Source: Acidicapsa acidisoli
Lineage (GTDB): Bacteria > Acidobacteriota > Terriglobia > Terriglobales > Acidobacteriaceae
Direction: 5' to 3'
DNA length: 64,000 bases
Assembly (NCBI RefSeq): GCF_025685625.1
Contig: NZ_JAGSYI010000004.1
Location: 682,001-746,000 of the forward strand
A model generated the notes under the pieces. It was not told the DNA's origin, searched no databases, and saw nothing but the letters and a program-made list of their open reading frames with translations. Both the position numbers and the translations under genes were made by a program. This document shows positions 55,871 to 64,000 of this stretch, piece by piece (position 1 is the first letter of the stretch; each line of letters starts with the position of its first letter).

Positions 55871-56914
55871 CTAGAGTTGAGACGAAGGCGGTGGCGGAAT
55901 TTGCGGCGGAGAGACTGGCAGTACGTTGCGCTGTTTAACAGGCACGTCTGGAGCGCCGGTCGTCTCCTCATCGCCGATCTCGAAAATCGGTGTGCCTTTG
56001 GGAAGCTTCAAGCGACCGTCGACCAGATAAGCGACCACGACTCCTCCAGTGACCTCAGGGGCCAGAACAACCATAGGCAGAAGATACTTCTTGCTCTTGA
56101 CAAGCGACTCGGCCACGCCATCGACCGGGTGACTGCGGGGAATGCTACCCGGTATCTGCGGAATCACAAAGGCGCTCATGTTCAGGCTTGGGTTTTTCTT
56201 TCCGTAATTGACGAGATCACGGGCGACCTGTTTGGGAGTCATCACACCTGCGTCGGCGAGAAAGTTTCGGTGGATGGCGTGAGGCAGGTAGATATCGAGT
56301 ACTACACCGGAGAAGTCAGCGCAGTTATGAAAGAGGAGGTTGAAGTGGCCGACGTTGCGGCGATCGTTAAAGGTAGCAATGAATATCTGATCCTGTTCCG
56401 GCGAGCTATCCACTTGAAAGCCGTGAATGGTTCGGTCGAAGGAAGCGCCAATAAGCTGCGTCCATTCACCTTTCGGAGTTCCACCCTCCGGATTGTCCGG
56501 CGCGAGATCAAGCAGATGTTGTCTGCGGTAAGCGTCCCGCAGAGTTTCAGCCTTCTCTCGATCCACCGTGAGGGGAATGTCGTTCGGCGAATCAACTGCG
56601 TAGAGATAGCCAATCAGGGGCATGGCGAGCCAGTCATAGCCATCGATTTTGTGATAGCGGCTAATGACGGTTCCGTACTCGCCATCGTGGCACGATCGAA
56701 GCACAGTAGGGGAATCGGCGCAGATGTGATTGAAATAGATCGCAGCATGCCCGGTGGGATTCATAGCACCAAATTTCCCGTACGGCTCTTCCATCAGTAG
56801 CGCAACCGAGGCATGAGCGGAGATTGCTGGCGCTGTCAGAAGGCAGAGAAACAAGGCTGTCATCCGCAGTGGCGTTTTCTTATGAAGATTGCCGATTTTC
56901 GCTCGATTTCTCAT
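55871..56914 (-). CDS. Secreted protein with permuted papain-like (His ... Asn-Cys) signature
   Basis: A 347-residue exported protein. A hydrophobic signal lies at about 18-36 (MTALFLCLLTAPAISAHAS), so the start could be that inner Met (56863); neither start has a good ribosome site. The body has a His block, MNPTGHAAIYFNHICAD, and about 140 residues later a Cys block, GHFNLLFHNCADFSGVVLDI. That order (His before Asn-Cys) fits permuted NlpC/P60-like or DUF4105-like folds, where Cys is the nucleophile. The C-terminus is Pro-rich (PVSPPQIPPPP). A lipid- or peptidoglycan-directed amidase or acyltransferase activity is possible but unproven. The neighbours are relics on one side and the GH54 gene on the other. 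Confidence 0.7.
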   Translation of the reverse strand: MRNRAKIGNLHKKTPLRMTALFLCLLTAPAISAHASVALLMEEPYGKFGAMNPTGHAAIYFNHICADSPTVLRSCHDGEYGTVISRYHKIDGYDWLAMPLIGYLYAVDSPNDIPLTVDREKAETLRDAYRRQHLLDLAPDNPEGGTPKGEWTQLIGASFDRTIHGFQVDSSPEQDQIFIATFNDRRNVGHFNLLFHNCADFSGVVLDIYLPHAIHRNFLADAGVMTPKQVARDLVNYGKKNPSLNMSAFVIPQIPGSIPRSHPVDGVAESLVKSKKYLLPMVVLAPEVTGGVVVAYLVDGRLKLPKGTPIFEIGDEETTGAPDVPVKQRNVLPVSPPQIPPPPSSQL

Positions 56915-57150
56915 ACATCTATCTACATCTAAGATATCTTAAGGTGTTCAAGACGACTCTTCATTCTCTCGCCAAACGCGCAGCTGGTCGTCAACCGCGA
57001 TTATGATCTAAATCCACAATAGGGCAATTTGAGCAACAAATGCTCAACTTCACTGGGGCTCATCCGGGCGTCTATTTCTCCCGCTATGGATCCTTTCACG
57101 TTTTTCGTTGCCAATAGTTGTAAGTGGTTCCGATTCAGCCGTTATAAACA

Positions 57151-60100
57151 TCAATCTGGTTTCGTAGACGCGCTCGATGATTCGGTCCTGTGATATTGGT
57201 TGGGCGCGCCAGGTGTTGGAACGTCGTTGGAGACTTGCGTTCCACTGGCATGTGCCCGGGCCAATGCAGTAGTGAGGCTGATACCACTGCCGGAAATCTG
57301 CACGCCAGCCGCGTGCGCGTGAGTTAGCGGCGCAGCGATTGTGATTGTGGTGCCGCGGAAGTTCCTGGTTGAGGAGACGACAGCCGTCTCGGAGTTTGCT
57401 CCACTATCAATTGTGATTGTCTGGCCTTTACTAAAGCCGATCGCATCGGCGGCCGGGAGAACCGTGGCTCCCACACCCGTGGCCGTGCGTAGCGTAGTAG
57501 CGCCCGCTGTGCCAACTGTAGCGATGATGGCATTTTCAAGATTCCCATCCGAATCTATCAGTATCTTCTGGCCAGCACTGAAGCCTTCCACGCTGTCGAC
57601 CTTGATGTTCGTTGCACCCGCAGGCGAAGCAGTCGACAGAGCGGCAGCAGCCTGCGCCAGAAAGTCGTTACAGTTGCTCTCGGTATCAGCGCCGTCGGGG
57701 AAGCGGCCTGCGCTCGCATTGATGGTATTAGGGCTCGCGACGATTGACCATAACTGTAACATTGCGTTTGGTGCGGGCGCGTAGCAACCGCTCTGGCTTG
57801 CTCCTGAGGCGGCTTGATAGCCTTCGGCGGCCCAGGGGTCGACAAGGCTGCCATAGTTAAGGCTGTCGGCAACCATCCCCGAGGCGTCCCTTAGCACCAT
57901 GCTGCCCTCTTCGATGGTGATAATTCGACCGAATATAGGGGAGTTGGTAGTCAATTCCGGTCCTCCGAACCATTGATTGGGTGTCGGCGTCCCTTGGTAT
58001 CCCGCTGCCTTGACGGCCTCGTCGCGTACAACAGCATGGATTGTATGGTTGTTGGTCAGTGGGCTGTCGAGCGTAATACCAGTGCCAAGCGCCTGGACTG
58101 GCTCGTTGCTTGAATGGGCAAAGGCTGTCGCCGGCTGGAAGCTGATCCCTGTTCCGCGATCACTGAACGGCAGGTTGGCCGCATGATTGAACTTGAGCGG
58201 AGCGGCCAGATCCAGACCCGTGCCCGGGGACACAACCCACTCACTGGCCACATGAGATTTAGCCAGGGCTGGCGTAAATTCGAGAGTCATACTTTCCGGC
58301 TCTGCGCCGCCTACGGCGGTGACCGTAACAGATTCATGGCTTGCCGGCGTTCCAACCGTGATTTTGTCACCCACCGCAAAACCCTCTGCCCGGCGGACAT
58401 TGATCCGGGTTACGCCGGCGCTTGCAGGAGTTGAGAGATTTGTCTGACGCACCGCTGTTCCAACATGAGCCACAGTGACGGTCTCGATTCCATGTCCGAC
58501 ACTGTCGATATCCAGCCTGATCTTGTCACCGACAGAGATATTGGAGACGGATGTTACTTTGATGTTCCTCGCTCCGACCTGCGCATCCGTCGCTAGATAT
58601 GCTTGTGTGCCCGGTTTGCCTACTGCGGTTACCGTGGCTATCTCGTACTGCTCCACAGTATTTGCGACGAAGGGATAAGTCGCACCATACCCGAGAGCTA
58701 TCTTCTGGCCAACAACGAAACCGGACACGCTCTCGACAGGCACGTTGGTCGAGCCCGCACGAATCGTGATCACCGGTCCTTCGGGGAGGGGTTGCCACAG
58801 CGTTGTATGGTTGCTGGCTGCCGTCCCAAGGCTTGTGATCTTGCGGGTTTCCGCGTTCATGCCGTCGCCGATGCGGATCGTATCGTCAACCGACATTCCC
58901 TCCGTGTTCCTTACATGGAGGATGCTGTCGCCTGCGCTCGCGGGGACCGCCAACCCGGAGTCGGAGAGACCTAGCAGGTAGAAGCCGCCGGCCGCAAGGC
59001 TCGTTCCAGCCGGGATCGTTATGGTCGAGAAGATAGCTTGATGGGCGGGATGCTCGGTCAACGTCCAGTTGGAGATATCGATGCTTCGGGAACCCGCATT
59101 GTAGATCTCGATAAACGAGTTTGTCGGGTTGGCAGGAGCACCTGAACGAACGCGATATTCGTTGATCTTGATCGGCTCTGCATTCCTCACCTTTTCTGCC
59201 GCTGTTTCGACTTGCTTCTTGCCTATTGCGTTCGCCCACGATGCATTGCCGACGACATCGCCATTGAAGGCCGCTGGCCCAGAAGTGACTTTGAAAGTTG
59301 CGGTCACGCTTTCACCCGGCGCAATCGGTTGTACGAACGTCTTTGACGCTTCAGAGGTGCCGGAGACGACTACACTCCACTGTGCGGTGGGCACGGCCAT
59401 ACTTAATTTAACTCCCTCCACCGGCGTCCCCGTGGTATTCGTGAACGTCACGGTGGTGTCCTGCGAGGACCCCGGAGTAAACGTCTGCAGCCCTGGCGGC
59501 GTTGCCGTTTCTGCCCCAGGCGTCACAGTGAGCGGGGCCACGTCGTACCTGGCAGCCACGATGTTTGCCTGCACTAGCTGGTCGGTAGCATTCGAGGGAA
59601 ATGTGCCTGCGGCTGTCAGCGCCCCTTCATAGAATGTTCCTTGCGAACCGTCACTGTTGTCGCCGCCGTTGCCCAGCAGAATAGCTCCCTGCTTACGCAT
59701 CGGGTCATAGGTAGGATTAACACGCGGTCCATCAAACATGACCGATAGAGCTCCTTTTCGCGCATCGCCGCCCATGGAGGTCCAGTGGTGCGGTTCTCCC
59801 TTGGCGATTGCGGTCACGAATCGCCAAGGGATGCTCGGTAGATCTGTACAGCCTTTCGAACCATCATCTTTGACGCAGCCGACAAGATTGTTCTCCTGGT
59901 CCGTCATGATCCACGGACCTTGGCCGTTTCCGCTATACCAGGGAGTCGCGTTGCCAAAGTAGAGGGTTTCCATGGTGCCGTTATCATCGTCGCGGCTGTC
60001 GATTTCCGCATTGCCGTAGTCGAAGCAGCAACCGGAATTGAAGTGCTTGCCATTCACGACCCAGTATTGTCCCTCCGCCTGGTCGTCGACTGCGGTGCCT

Positions 60101-60645
60101 CTCGCATCGTCATGGCGCAGGCCCATGCCTGGCTCGATGAACACACCGTAAACTTTGTGTCCCATGATCGTAATCGGCGCCATGTCTGCGAGCGGAATAT
60201 TGTTGAACCCGCCCAGGGCCGGTCCGCTGAATCCGCCACGGGGCGCCTGCGTGAGATCGTTGTGTTTGGGAGATTGGTCATAGATCTTGCTGATCCAGCA
60301 GTACGTGTTGGCGCAGAAGCCGTCCTGTGCGGCTGCGTCGGCGTATCCTCCGGCATCGGGAACGGGCGAGAGAACAGGCCGCACAACACCGATGTCCAGG
60401 GTCTTGCCGTCCGACTGGCGCAGAACCTGGTAGAGGGGACCGTTATAGGAGGCATATAACGCGCGTGTAGTGCTATGGGCGGCTACGCAGGAATCACCGG
60501 CAGCGGCATAGATGTCGCACGGACCTTGTGGTCCAGCTGGAGGAACACTGGTCCCCTTCCGAGTCTGTTGCGCCATCGTCGAGGTGGCACCAACCAGAGC
60601 GAGCGCGACCGAAAGCATAAGTGCAAGATCTATTCTCGTTTTCAT
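57151..60645 (-). CDS. Secreted GH54 alpha-L-arabinofuranosidase with lamin-tail and repeat domains
   Basis: A 1164-residue exported enzyme, from the ATG at 60645 after AGGATAAAG; a longer in-frame start at 60756 would bury the signal peptide (LALMLSVALALVGATSTMAQ). The catalytic domain (about 35-370) is a clear GH54 match: GPCDIYAAAGDSCVAAHSTT, CCFDYGNAEIDSRDDDNG, the nucleophile Glu in GTMETLYFGNATPW, and the acid/base Asp in LLGNGGDNSDGSQGTFYEG. A NEW3-like beta domain (about 375-490) and a lamin-tail domain (about 500-600; INEYRVRSGAP, FIEIYNAGSRSIDISNWTL) come next. About six copies of a 30-residue unit follow (V--V-GF--GQKI-ID---N-E-A-V--VG), with GTGI-L--PL---H linkers. The fungal arabinose-binding module of GH54 is absent. 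It should remove arabinose from plant polysaccharides. Confidence 0.9.
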   Translation of the reverse strand: MKTRIDLALMLSVALALVGATSTMAQQTRKGTSVPPAGPQGPCDIYAAAGDSCVAAHSTTRALYASYNGPLYQVLRQSDGKTLDIGVVRPVLSPVPDAGGYADAAAQDGFCANTYCWISKIYDQSPKHNDLTQAPRGGFSGPALGGFNNIPLADMAPITIMGHKVYGVFIEPGMGLRHDDARGTAVDDQAEGQYWVVNGKHFNSGCCFDYGNAEIDSRDDDNGTMETLYFGNATPWYSGNGQGPWIMTDQENNLVGCVKDDGSKGCTDLPSIPWRFVTAIAKGEPHHWTSMGGDARKGALSVMFDGPRVNPTYDPMRKQGAILLGNGGDNSDGSQGTFYEGALTAAGTFPSNATDQLVQANIVAARYDVAPLTVTPGAETATPPGLQTFTPGSSQDTTVTFTNTTGTPVEGVKLSMAVPTAQWSVVVSGTSEASKTFVQPIAPGESVTATFKVTSGPAAFNGDVVGNASWANAIGKKQVETAAEKVRNAEPIKINEYRVRSGAPANPTNSFIEIYNAGSRSIDISNWTLTEHPAHQAIFSTITIPAGTSLAAGGFYLLGLSDSGLAVPASAGDSILHVRNTEGMSVDDTIRIGDGMNAETRKITSLGTAASNHTTLWQPLPEGPVITIRAGSTNVPVESVSGFVVGQKIALGYGATYPFVANTVEQYEIATVTAVGKPGTQAYLATDAQVGARNIKVTSVSNISVGDKIRLDIDSVGHGIETVTVAHVGTAVRQTNLSTPASAGVTRINVRRAEGFAVGDKITVGTPASHESVTVTAVGGAEPESMTLEFTPALAKSHVASEWVVSPGTGLDLAAPLKFNHAANLPFSDRGTGISFQPATAFAHSSNEPVQALGTGITLDSPLTNNHTIHAVVRDEAVKAAGYQGTPTPNQWFGGPELTTNSPIFGRIITIEEGSMVLRDASGMVADSLNYGSLVDPWAAEGYQAASGASQSGCYAPAPNAMLQLWSIVASPNTINASAGRFPDGADTESNCNDFLAQAAAALSTASPAGATNIKVDSVEGFSAGQKILIDSDGNLENAIIATVGTAGATTLRTATGVGATVLPAADAIGFSKGQTITIDSGANSETAVVSSTRNFRGTTITIAAPLTHAHAAGVQISGSGISLTTALARAHASGTQVSNDVPTPGAPNQYHRTESSSASTKPD

Positions 60646-61038
60646 CTTTATCCTGCCTATCCGCCAAATTGCCTTCGGCATTCCGAAGAGACAGAATCTC
60701 GCCCCGGTTTTGGCAGCTAATTCCTTCAAACTTTCCGTCCGGAATACGTATACCACCTAACCCTAGACTTGCTCCATATTGTCCATTGTTTCGTGTGATG
60801 CATTTAACCGATATCCGCGTCCCATCGGCAACAATAACTCGGAATTGCAATGAAATTCCCTCGCCCAGCAGAGATTGTCTCAGACGGCTCCGATAGCCTG
60901 CGGCATTTTCGAGGATATATCTGAAATTCAGCGCATAATGCAAGCTCGATGAGTGATTTGCCCTGTTGGCGCTATGCGAAGTCGCATTCCGAGTATTCGG
61001 GTGAACGTATGAGCTCTCGTGATCGAGGCTCACACGTT
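60646..61038. other. Intergenic gap, no gene
   Basis: Lies between the ADOP permease gene and the GH54 gene, both on the minus strand. Open frames here are compositionally poor extensions of shadows. The promoter of the GH54 gene probably lies near 60700-60800. Confidence 0.4.
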
Positions 61039-63474
61039 TCACTCGTAACGCAATGCTTCCAACGGATCAATCTTCGCCGCCCGCCGCACAGGCGCCCAGC
61101 ATGCCAGAAGTCCCACTCCCACGCACAACACTGCCACCGCGATCAACGTCGCGGGATCGCTGGGCTGCACTTCAAATAGGAACGACTTCAGCACCCGCGA
61201 CAAAACAATGGCCAGAACAACGCCGGCGATCACGCCACTCACGATCAATCGAAATCCTTCTCCGAAGATCAATTTGCGAATGTCCGTCTGCTGTGCCCCC
61301 ATCGCGCTTCGAATCGCAAGCTCCTTGCGTCGCGAGGCCACAGACAGTGAAAGCACGCCGTAGATTCCCACCAGCGTCAGCAGGCTTCCTACAGATGAAA
61401 ATCCTGTTAGCAGGTGCATAGCAAAGGTCCGTGAGGAGAGGGATTCGTCGCGAATCTGTTCCAGAGTCTTCACATTTTCGATTGCCGCTGTTGGATCTAC
61501 GGAGCGTAGCTCGCGTTCTACTGCAGCTACCATCGTTCGCGGATCTGCTGCAGTCCGAATCACAAGATGTTTGGAAAACGCAGTCGCTTGCCACAGCGGC
61601 AGATAGATCTCCGACGACGCCTCCTGCGTCAAATCATCGCTCCGCCCGTTCGCGATCTCCCCGACAATTTCGATGCCCGGCTTATCGCGCCCGTCGAACC
61701 AGAACTTTCGTCCAATGGCATTGCCATGCGGAAAATAGCGGTCCGCAAACGCCTGGTTTACGATCGCCACACCGGGCGCCTTGTTGTCGTCCGTCGATCG
61801 AAATTCCCTCCCGTCCATCAGCGCTATTCCCATCAACTTGAAGTAATCGGGAGTCACCGCGCGCATCGGCAGCGCAATCTTGTCGCTCTCTTTCACCGCT
61901 GGAGGCTGGCCCTCGATCTCCATCGTCGCAGGCCAGTTATTCCCGGTAAGCGGCACTCCCCAGGCAAACGCCGCGCACTGCACGCCCGGAATCGCAGCAA
62001 CCCGCTCCAGCGCTTGCCGATGGAAGCTGCCCCAGGTCGAATAGCTCTGCACATCCGTCACGCTCATCGTCAGGATCCGTCCCGTGTTGTATCCCGACGG
62101 CACCGCGGCGATCTTCACCATCGTGCGAATGAGCAGCCCCGCACCCACCAGCAGCGCCAGAGTCAGCGCCGTCTGCAGTATTGTGACTCCCTGCAGCAGC
62201 CGCCTCTCTCCGGTTCCCGCTGTCCCTTTCGGGCCCGCACTTTTCAGCACCTCCATCGGATCCAGACGAAACGCCCGCAGTGCGGGAATCACCCCCGCGA
62301 TGAATGCAGCGAGCACAGCCGCTCCAAGCCCCGCCCCCAGGACCGCCCAACCTGCCGTCACTCCATCCAGACGCGGAACGGCATGTCCTGCAATCGCTTT
62401 GAACAGTTTCACCGCGCCAACAGCAAGGCCGCCACCCAATGCTCCCCCGAGCAGGGCCAGCAATAAGCTCTCAGTCAAGACTTTTCTCAGAAGTGCTATG
62501 CGGCCCATGCCCATCGCGATCCGCACCGCGTACTCCTGCTGCCTTTGCAGTCCGCGCACCAGCAGCAGTGCTGCCGCGTTCCCGCAAGCAATCAGCAGCA
62601 CCAGCCCCGACGCGCCAAGCAGCGGCAGCAGAATCCGCTTGCCATCCCGGTTCATCTCCTCCGTTACCGGCTCCAGTTGCGGCGCAAATCCTTCAAATTC
62701 TTTCTCTGCCAGCGCCTCTCTGGCCACCAGCACGGACAGCTCCTCCTGCGCATGCTGTTGAGTTGCTCCATTCCGCAGCCGCGCAACCACGTTCCAATCA
62801 GGCTCCCTCATATACTTTGGATCCGGATAGAGCGGTGCCCAGAAATCCACTGTCGCGTTGACGTCGTAATTAGGTTCCTTCGCTGCTCTCGGCGATGGCA
62901 GAAATCGCACCCCCGGTTGCATCACTCCGATCACGGTCGGCGTCACCTGCCAGCGGCTGATGCGCACAGTCTTCCCGATAATCTGCGGATCGCCGCCGAA
63001 CGTCCTCTGCCAGAACTCATATCCCAGCACAATCTCCTTCACCGGACCTGGTGCGAAATCGGAATTCGCAAAACCCCGCCCCATCGCCGGCTTCAGTCCC
63101 ATCACCCGGAAATAATCCTGCGATACCTCCATCCCCTGCATGGACTGGCTGCCGTCATTACGAATCAGGAAATTGAATGTCCAGTCATACCCAGCGATCC
63201 CCTGGAACGTTGTTGTCTCTTTCTGCCAATCCAGCCACTGTTGCGCCGCCCAGCCACGGGGACTATCCATCTTCTTCCCATCAACGCGCTTCGTTGGGAT
63301 CATCATCAGTTGGTCAGGCTTCTCGTACGGTGGCGGCGTCAGCAGCACACCCTGAATCAAACTGAAAACGGCCGCAGTAGCGCCAATCCCCAGCGCCAGA
63401 GTCAGCGCCGCAATCAAACTGAAGCCCGGCTGCTTCCGCAGCATCCGAATAGCCAACAGGAAATCTCGCAACAT
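61039..63474 (-). CDS. ADOP-family (MacB/FtsX-like) ABC transporter permease
   Basis: An inner-membrane permease of 811 residues with the duplicated MacB/FtsX plan known as the ADOP family, common in acidobacteria. An N-terminal helix (FSLIAALTLALGIGATAAVF) and a periplasmic core domain (about 45-270) are followed by three helices (LLPLLGASGLVLLIACGNAA; LLLALLGGALGGGLAVGAVK; LGAGLGAAVLAAFIAGVIPA). A second helix and core domain (about 430-670; ALMDGREFRS, VAIVNQAFADRYFPHGNAIG) and three final helices complete it, ending VRRAAKIDPLEALRYE. No ATPase gene is adjacent, which is usual for this group. The role in export or envelope signalling is unknown. It starts after GGGGAATGAGGG. Confidence 0.92.
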   Translation of the reverse strand: MLRDFLLAIRMLRKQPGFSLIAALTLALGIGATAAVFSLIQGVLLTPPPYEKPDQLMMIPTKRVDGKKMDSPRGWAAQQWLDWQKETTTFQGIAGYDWTFNFLIRNDGSQSMQGMEVSQDYFRVMGLKPAMGRGFANSDFAPGPVKEIVLGYEFWQRTFGGDPQIIGKTVRISRWQVTPTVIGVMQPGVRFLPSPRAAKEPNYDVNATVDFWAPLYPDPKYMREPDWNVVARLRNGATQQHAQEELSVLVAREALAEKEFEGFAPQLEPVTEEMNRDGKRILLPLLGASGLVLLIACGNAAALLLVRGLQRQQEYAVRIAMGMGRIALLRKVLTESLLLALLGGALGGGLAVGAVKLFKAIAGHAVPRLDGVTAGWAVLGAGLGAAVLAAFIAGVIPALRAFRLDPMEVLKSAGPKGTAGTGERRLLQGVTILQTALTLALLVGAGLLIRTMVKIAAVPSGYNTGRILTMSVTDVQSYSTWGSFHRQALERVAAIPGVQCAAFAWGVPLTGNNWPATMEIEGQPPAVKESDKIALPMRAVTPDYFKLMGIALMDGREFRSTDDNKAPGVAIVNQAFADRYFPHGNAIGRKFWFDGRDKPGIEIVGEIANGRSDDLTQEASSEIYLPLWQATAFSKHLVIRTAADPRTMVAAVERELRSVDPTAAIENVKTLEQIRDESLSSRTFAMHLLTGFSSVGSLLTLVGIYGVLSLSVASRRKELAIRSAMGAQQTDIRKLIFGEGFRLIVSGVIAGVVLAIVLSRVLKSFLFEVQPSDPATLIAVAVLCVGVGLLACWAPVRRAAKIDPLEALRYE

Positions 63475-64000
63475 ACGCCCTCATTCCCCTTTTAGATTCC
63501 CGAAGCTCACTCCGGCATTCGAGAAGACGTAGACTGACTTCACTCGTCATCCATCCGATTGAATGATGGAATTCCAGATAGTCTTGCCAGGATCGGTGCA
63601 ATCGCTTGCTCGTTGGATCACCGCTGCTAAGTTCAGTACCCTGGGTATGCGCATGCACTTAAAGGCCCAATTATAAAAACGGCGAGCGAGGGAAAGAGTC
63701 GTTTGCGAGAAGCAGGCCATTCGCTGATATAGCGCAATTTAGCCAGGATACGGCGCGGACTGCGGTCCTTACGTGACAGACAAGGCAAGCCTTGGAGACC
63801 AGCCAAGGGTGTTCAGAAGCGAACGGGATCGGTCCAAAAATGGACAGCAAAGAAGTAGGGCGTTTCGGCGGCCCAATTCTGTCACCGAGACTATTGGGCG
63901 AATTCCGATCCTGACGTGGAATCGTCCTGACGAACAGAGTCACATAAACAAACTAAACCAGGACCTTACCAGTGACCAAAAGAACTGAGTTGCTCGCGTA
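63475..64000. other. Right-hand edge, no gene recognised
   Basis: Upstream of the permease gene. Short frames on both strands (63671-63943 minus; 63773-63988 plus) have no family or start context. A gene might begin just past the edge. Confidence 0.4.

Noticed and set aside
61567-62466. 299-codon plus-strand open frame inside the ADOP gene
   Set aside because: Arg/His/Pro-rich antisense shadow of a well-conserved permease.
1-64000. CRISPR arrays, rRNA or tRNA genes
   Set aside because: Looked for regularly spaced repeats, conserved rRNA blocks and T-loop (GGTTCGAATCC-like) sequences; none found by eye.

Overview
The window looks like a chromosomal stretch from an acidobacterium (Terriglobia/Acidobacteriaceae type). 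The case rests on several family-level marks seen together: very large Oar-like TonB-dependent receptors with a carboxypeptidase-regulatory-like N-terminal domain (1-2836 and 13762-17091), an ADOP/MacB-type permease (61039-63474), membrane-anchored winged-helix regulators (11881-13389 and the wreck at 25929-28383), Ser/Thr kinase and PP2C signalling, and many secreted glycosidases. No rRNA, tRNA or CRISPR array was seen.

Layout. (a) 1-5115: an Oar-like receptor cut by the window edge, divergent from an OmpR-type two-component pair. (b) 5237-10434: minus-strand secreted phosphatases (a metallophosphoesterase and a YVTN-propeller/phosphoesterase), then small and decaying genes. (c) 10435-11880: relics, including a 22-bp perfect hairpin and a LysR C-terminal fragment. 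(d) 11881-22693: a carbohydrate-utilisation locus with a ToxR/CadC-like membrane regulator, an Oar-like receptor, a LacI HTH-only protein and three glycosidase-like enzymes. The last of these (GH63) lost its end next to an IS5-family element (22705-23695). (e) 23862-30950: a lipocalin-like protein, a secreted protein built from an internal tandem duplication, a heavily mutated winged-helix/PD40 gene, a DHA2 drug exporter and an SRPBCC protein. (f) 31398-42343: a co-directional nitrogen-assimilation and signalling group (porin, APC permease, PP2C phosphatase, Ser/Thr kinase, type-II glutamine synthetase), divergent from a KdpDE-like pair. Beyond that pair lies a second KdpD-like kinase whose end is fused to the tail of a lost response regulator. 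(g) 43831-48154: an ECF sigma/anti-sigma group that includes a chimeric anti-sigma/sigma-region-4 protein, divergent from a Tat metallophosphoesterase, a di-haem cytochrome c and a probable LRV-repeat protein. (h) 48211-64000: a ferritin-like Tat protein, a secreted glycoside hydrolase, a frameshifted GH38 alpha-mannosidase, IS110 and integrase debris, a permuted papain-like secreted protein, a multidomain GH54 arabinofuranosidase and an ADOP permease.

The genes fit an organism that degrades plant or microbial polysaccharides and scavenges phosphate and amino acids. The window also shows strong local decay. I count at least ten broken or truncated genes. Two regulator/partner pairs have collapsed by internal deletion into single open reading frames: a histidine kinase joined to a response-regulator tail (40718-42343), and an anti-sigma domain joined to sigma region 4 (44610-45068). 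These two chimeras are the most unusual observations here. The second is intact, in frame and translationally coupled on both sides, so it could be a working regulator.
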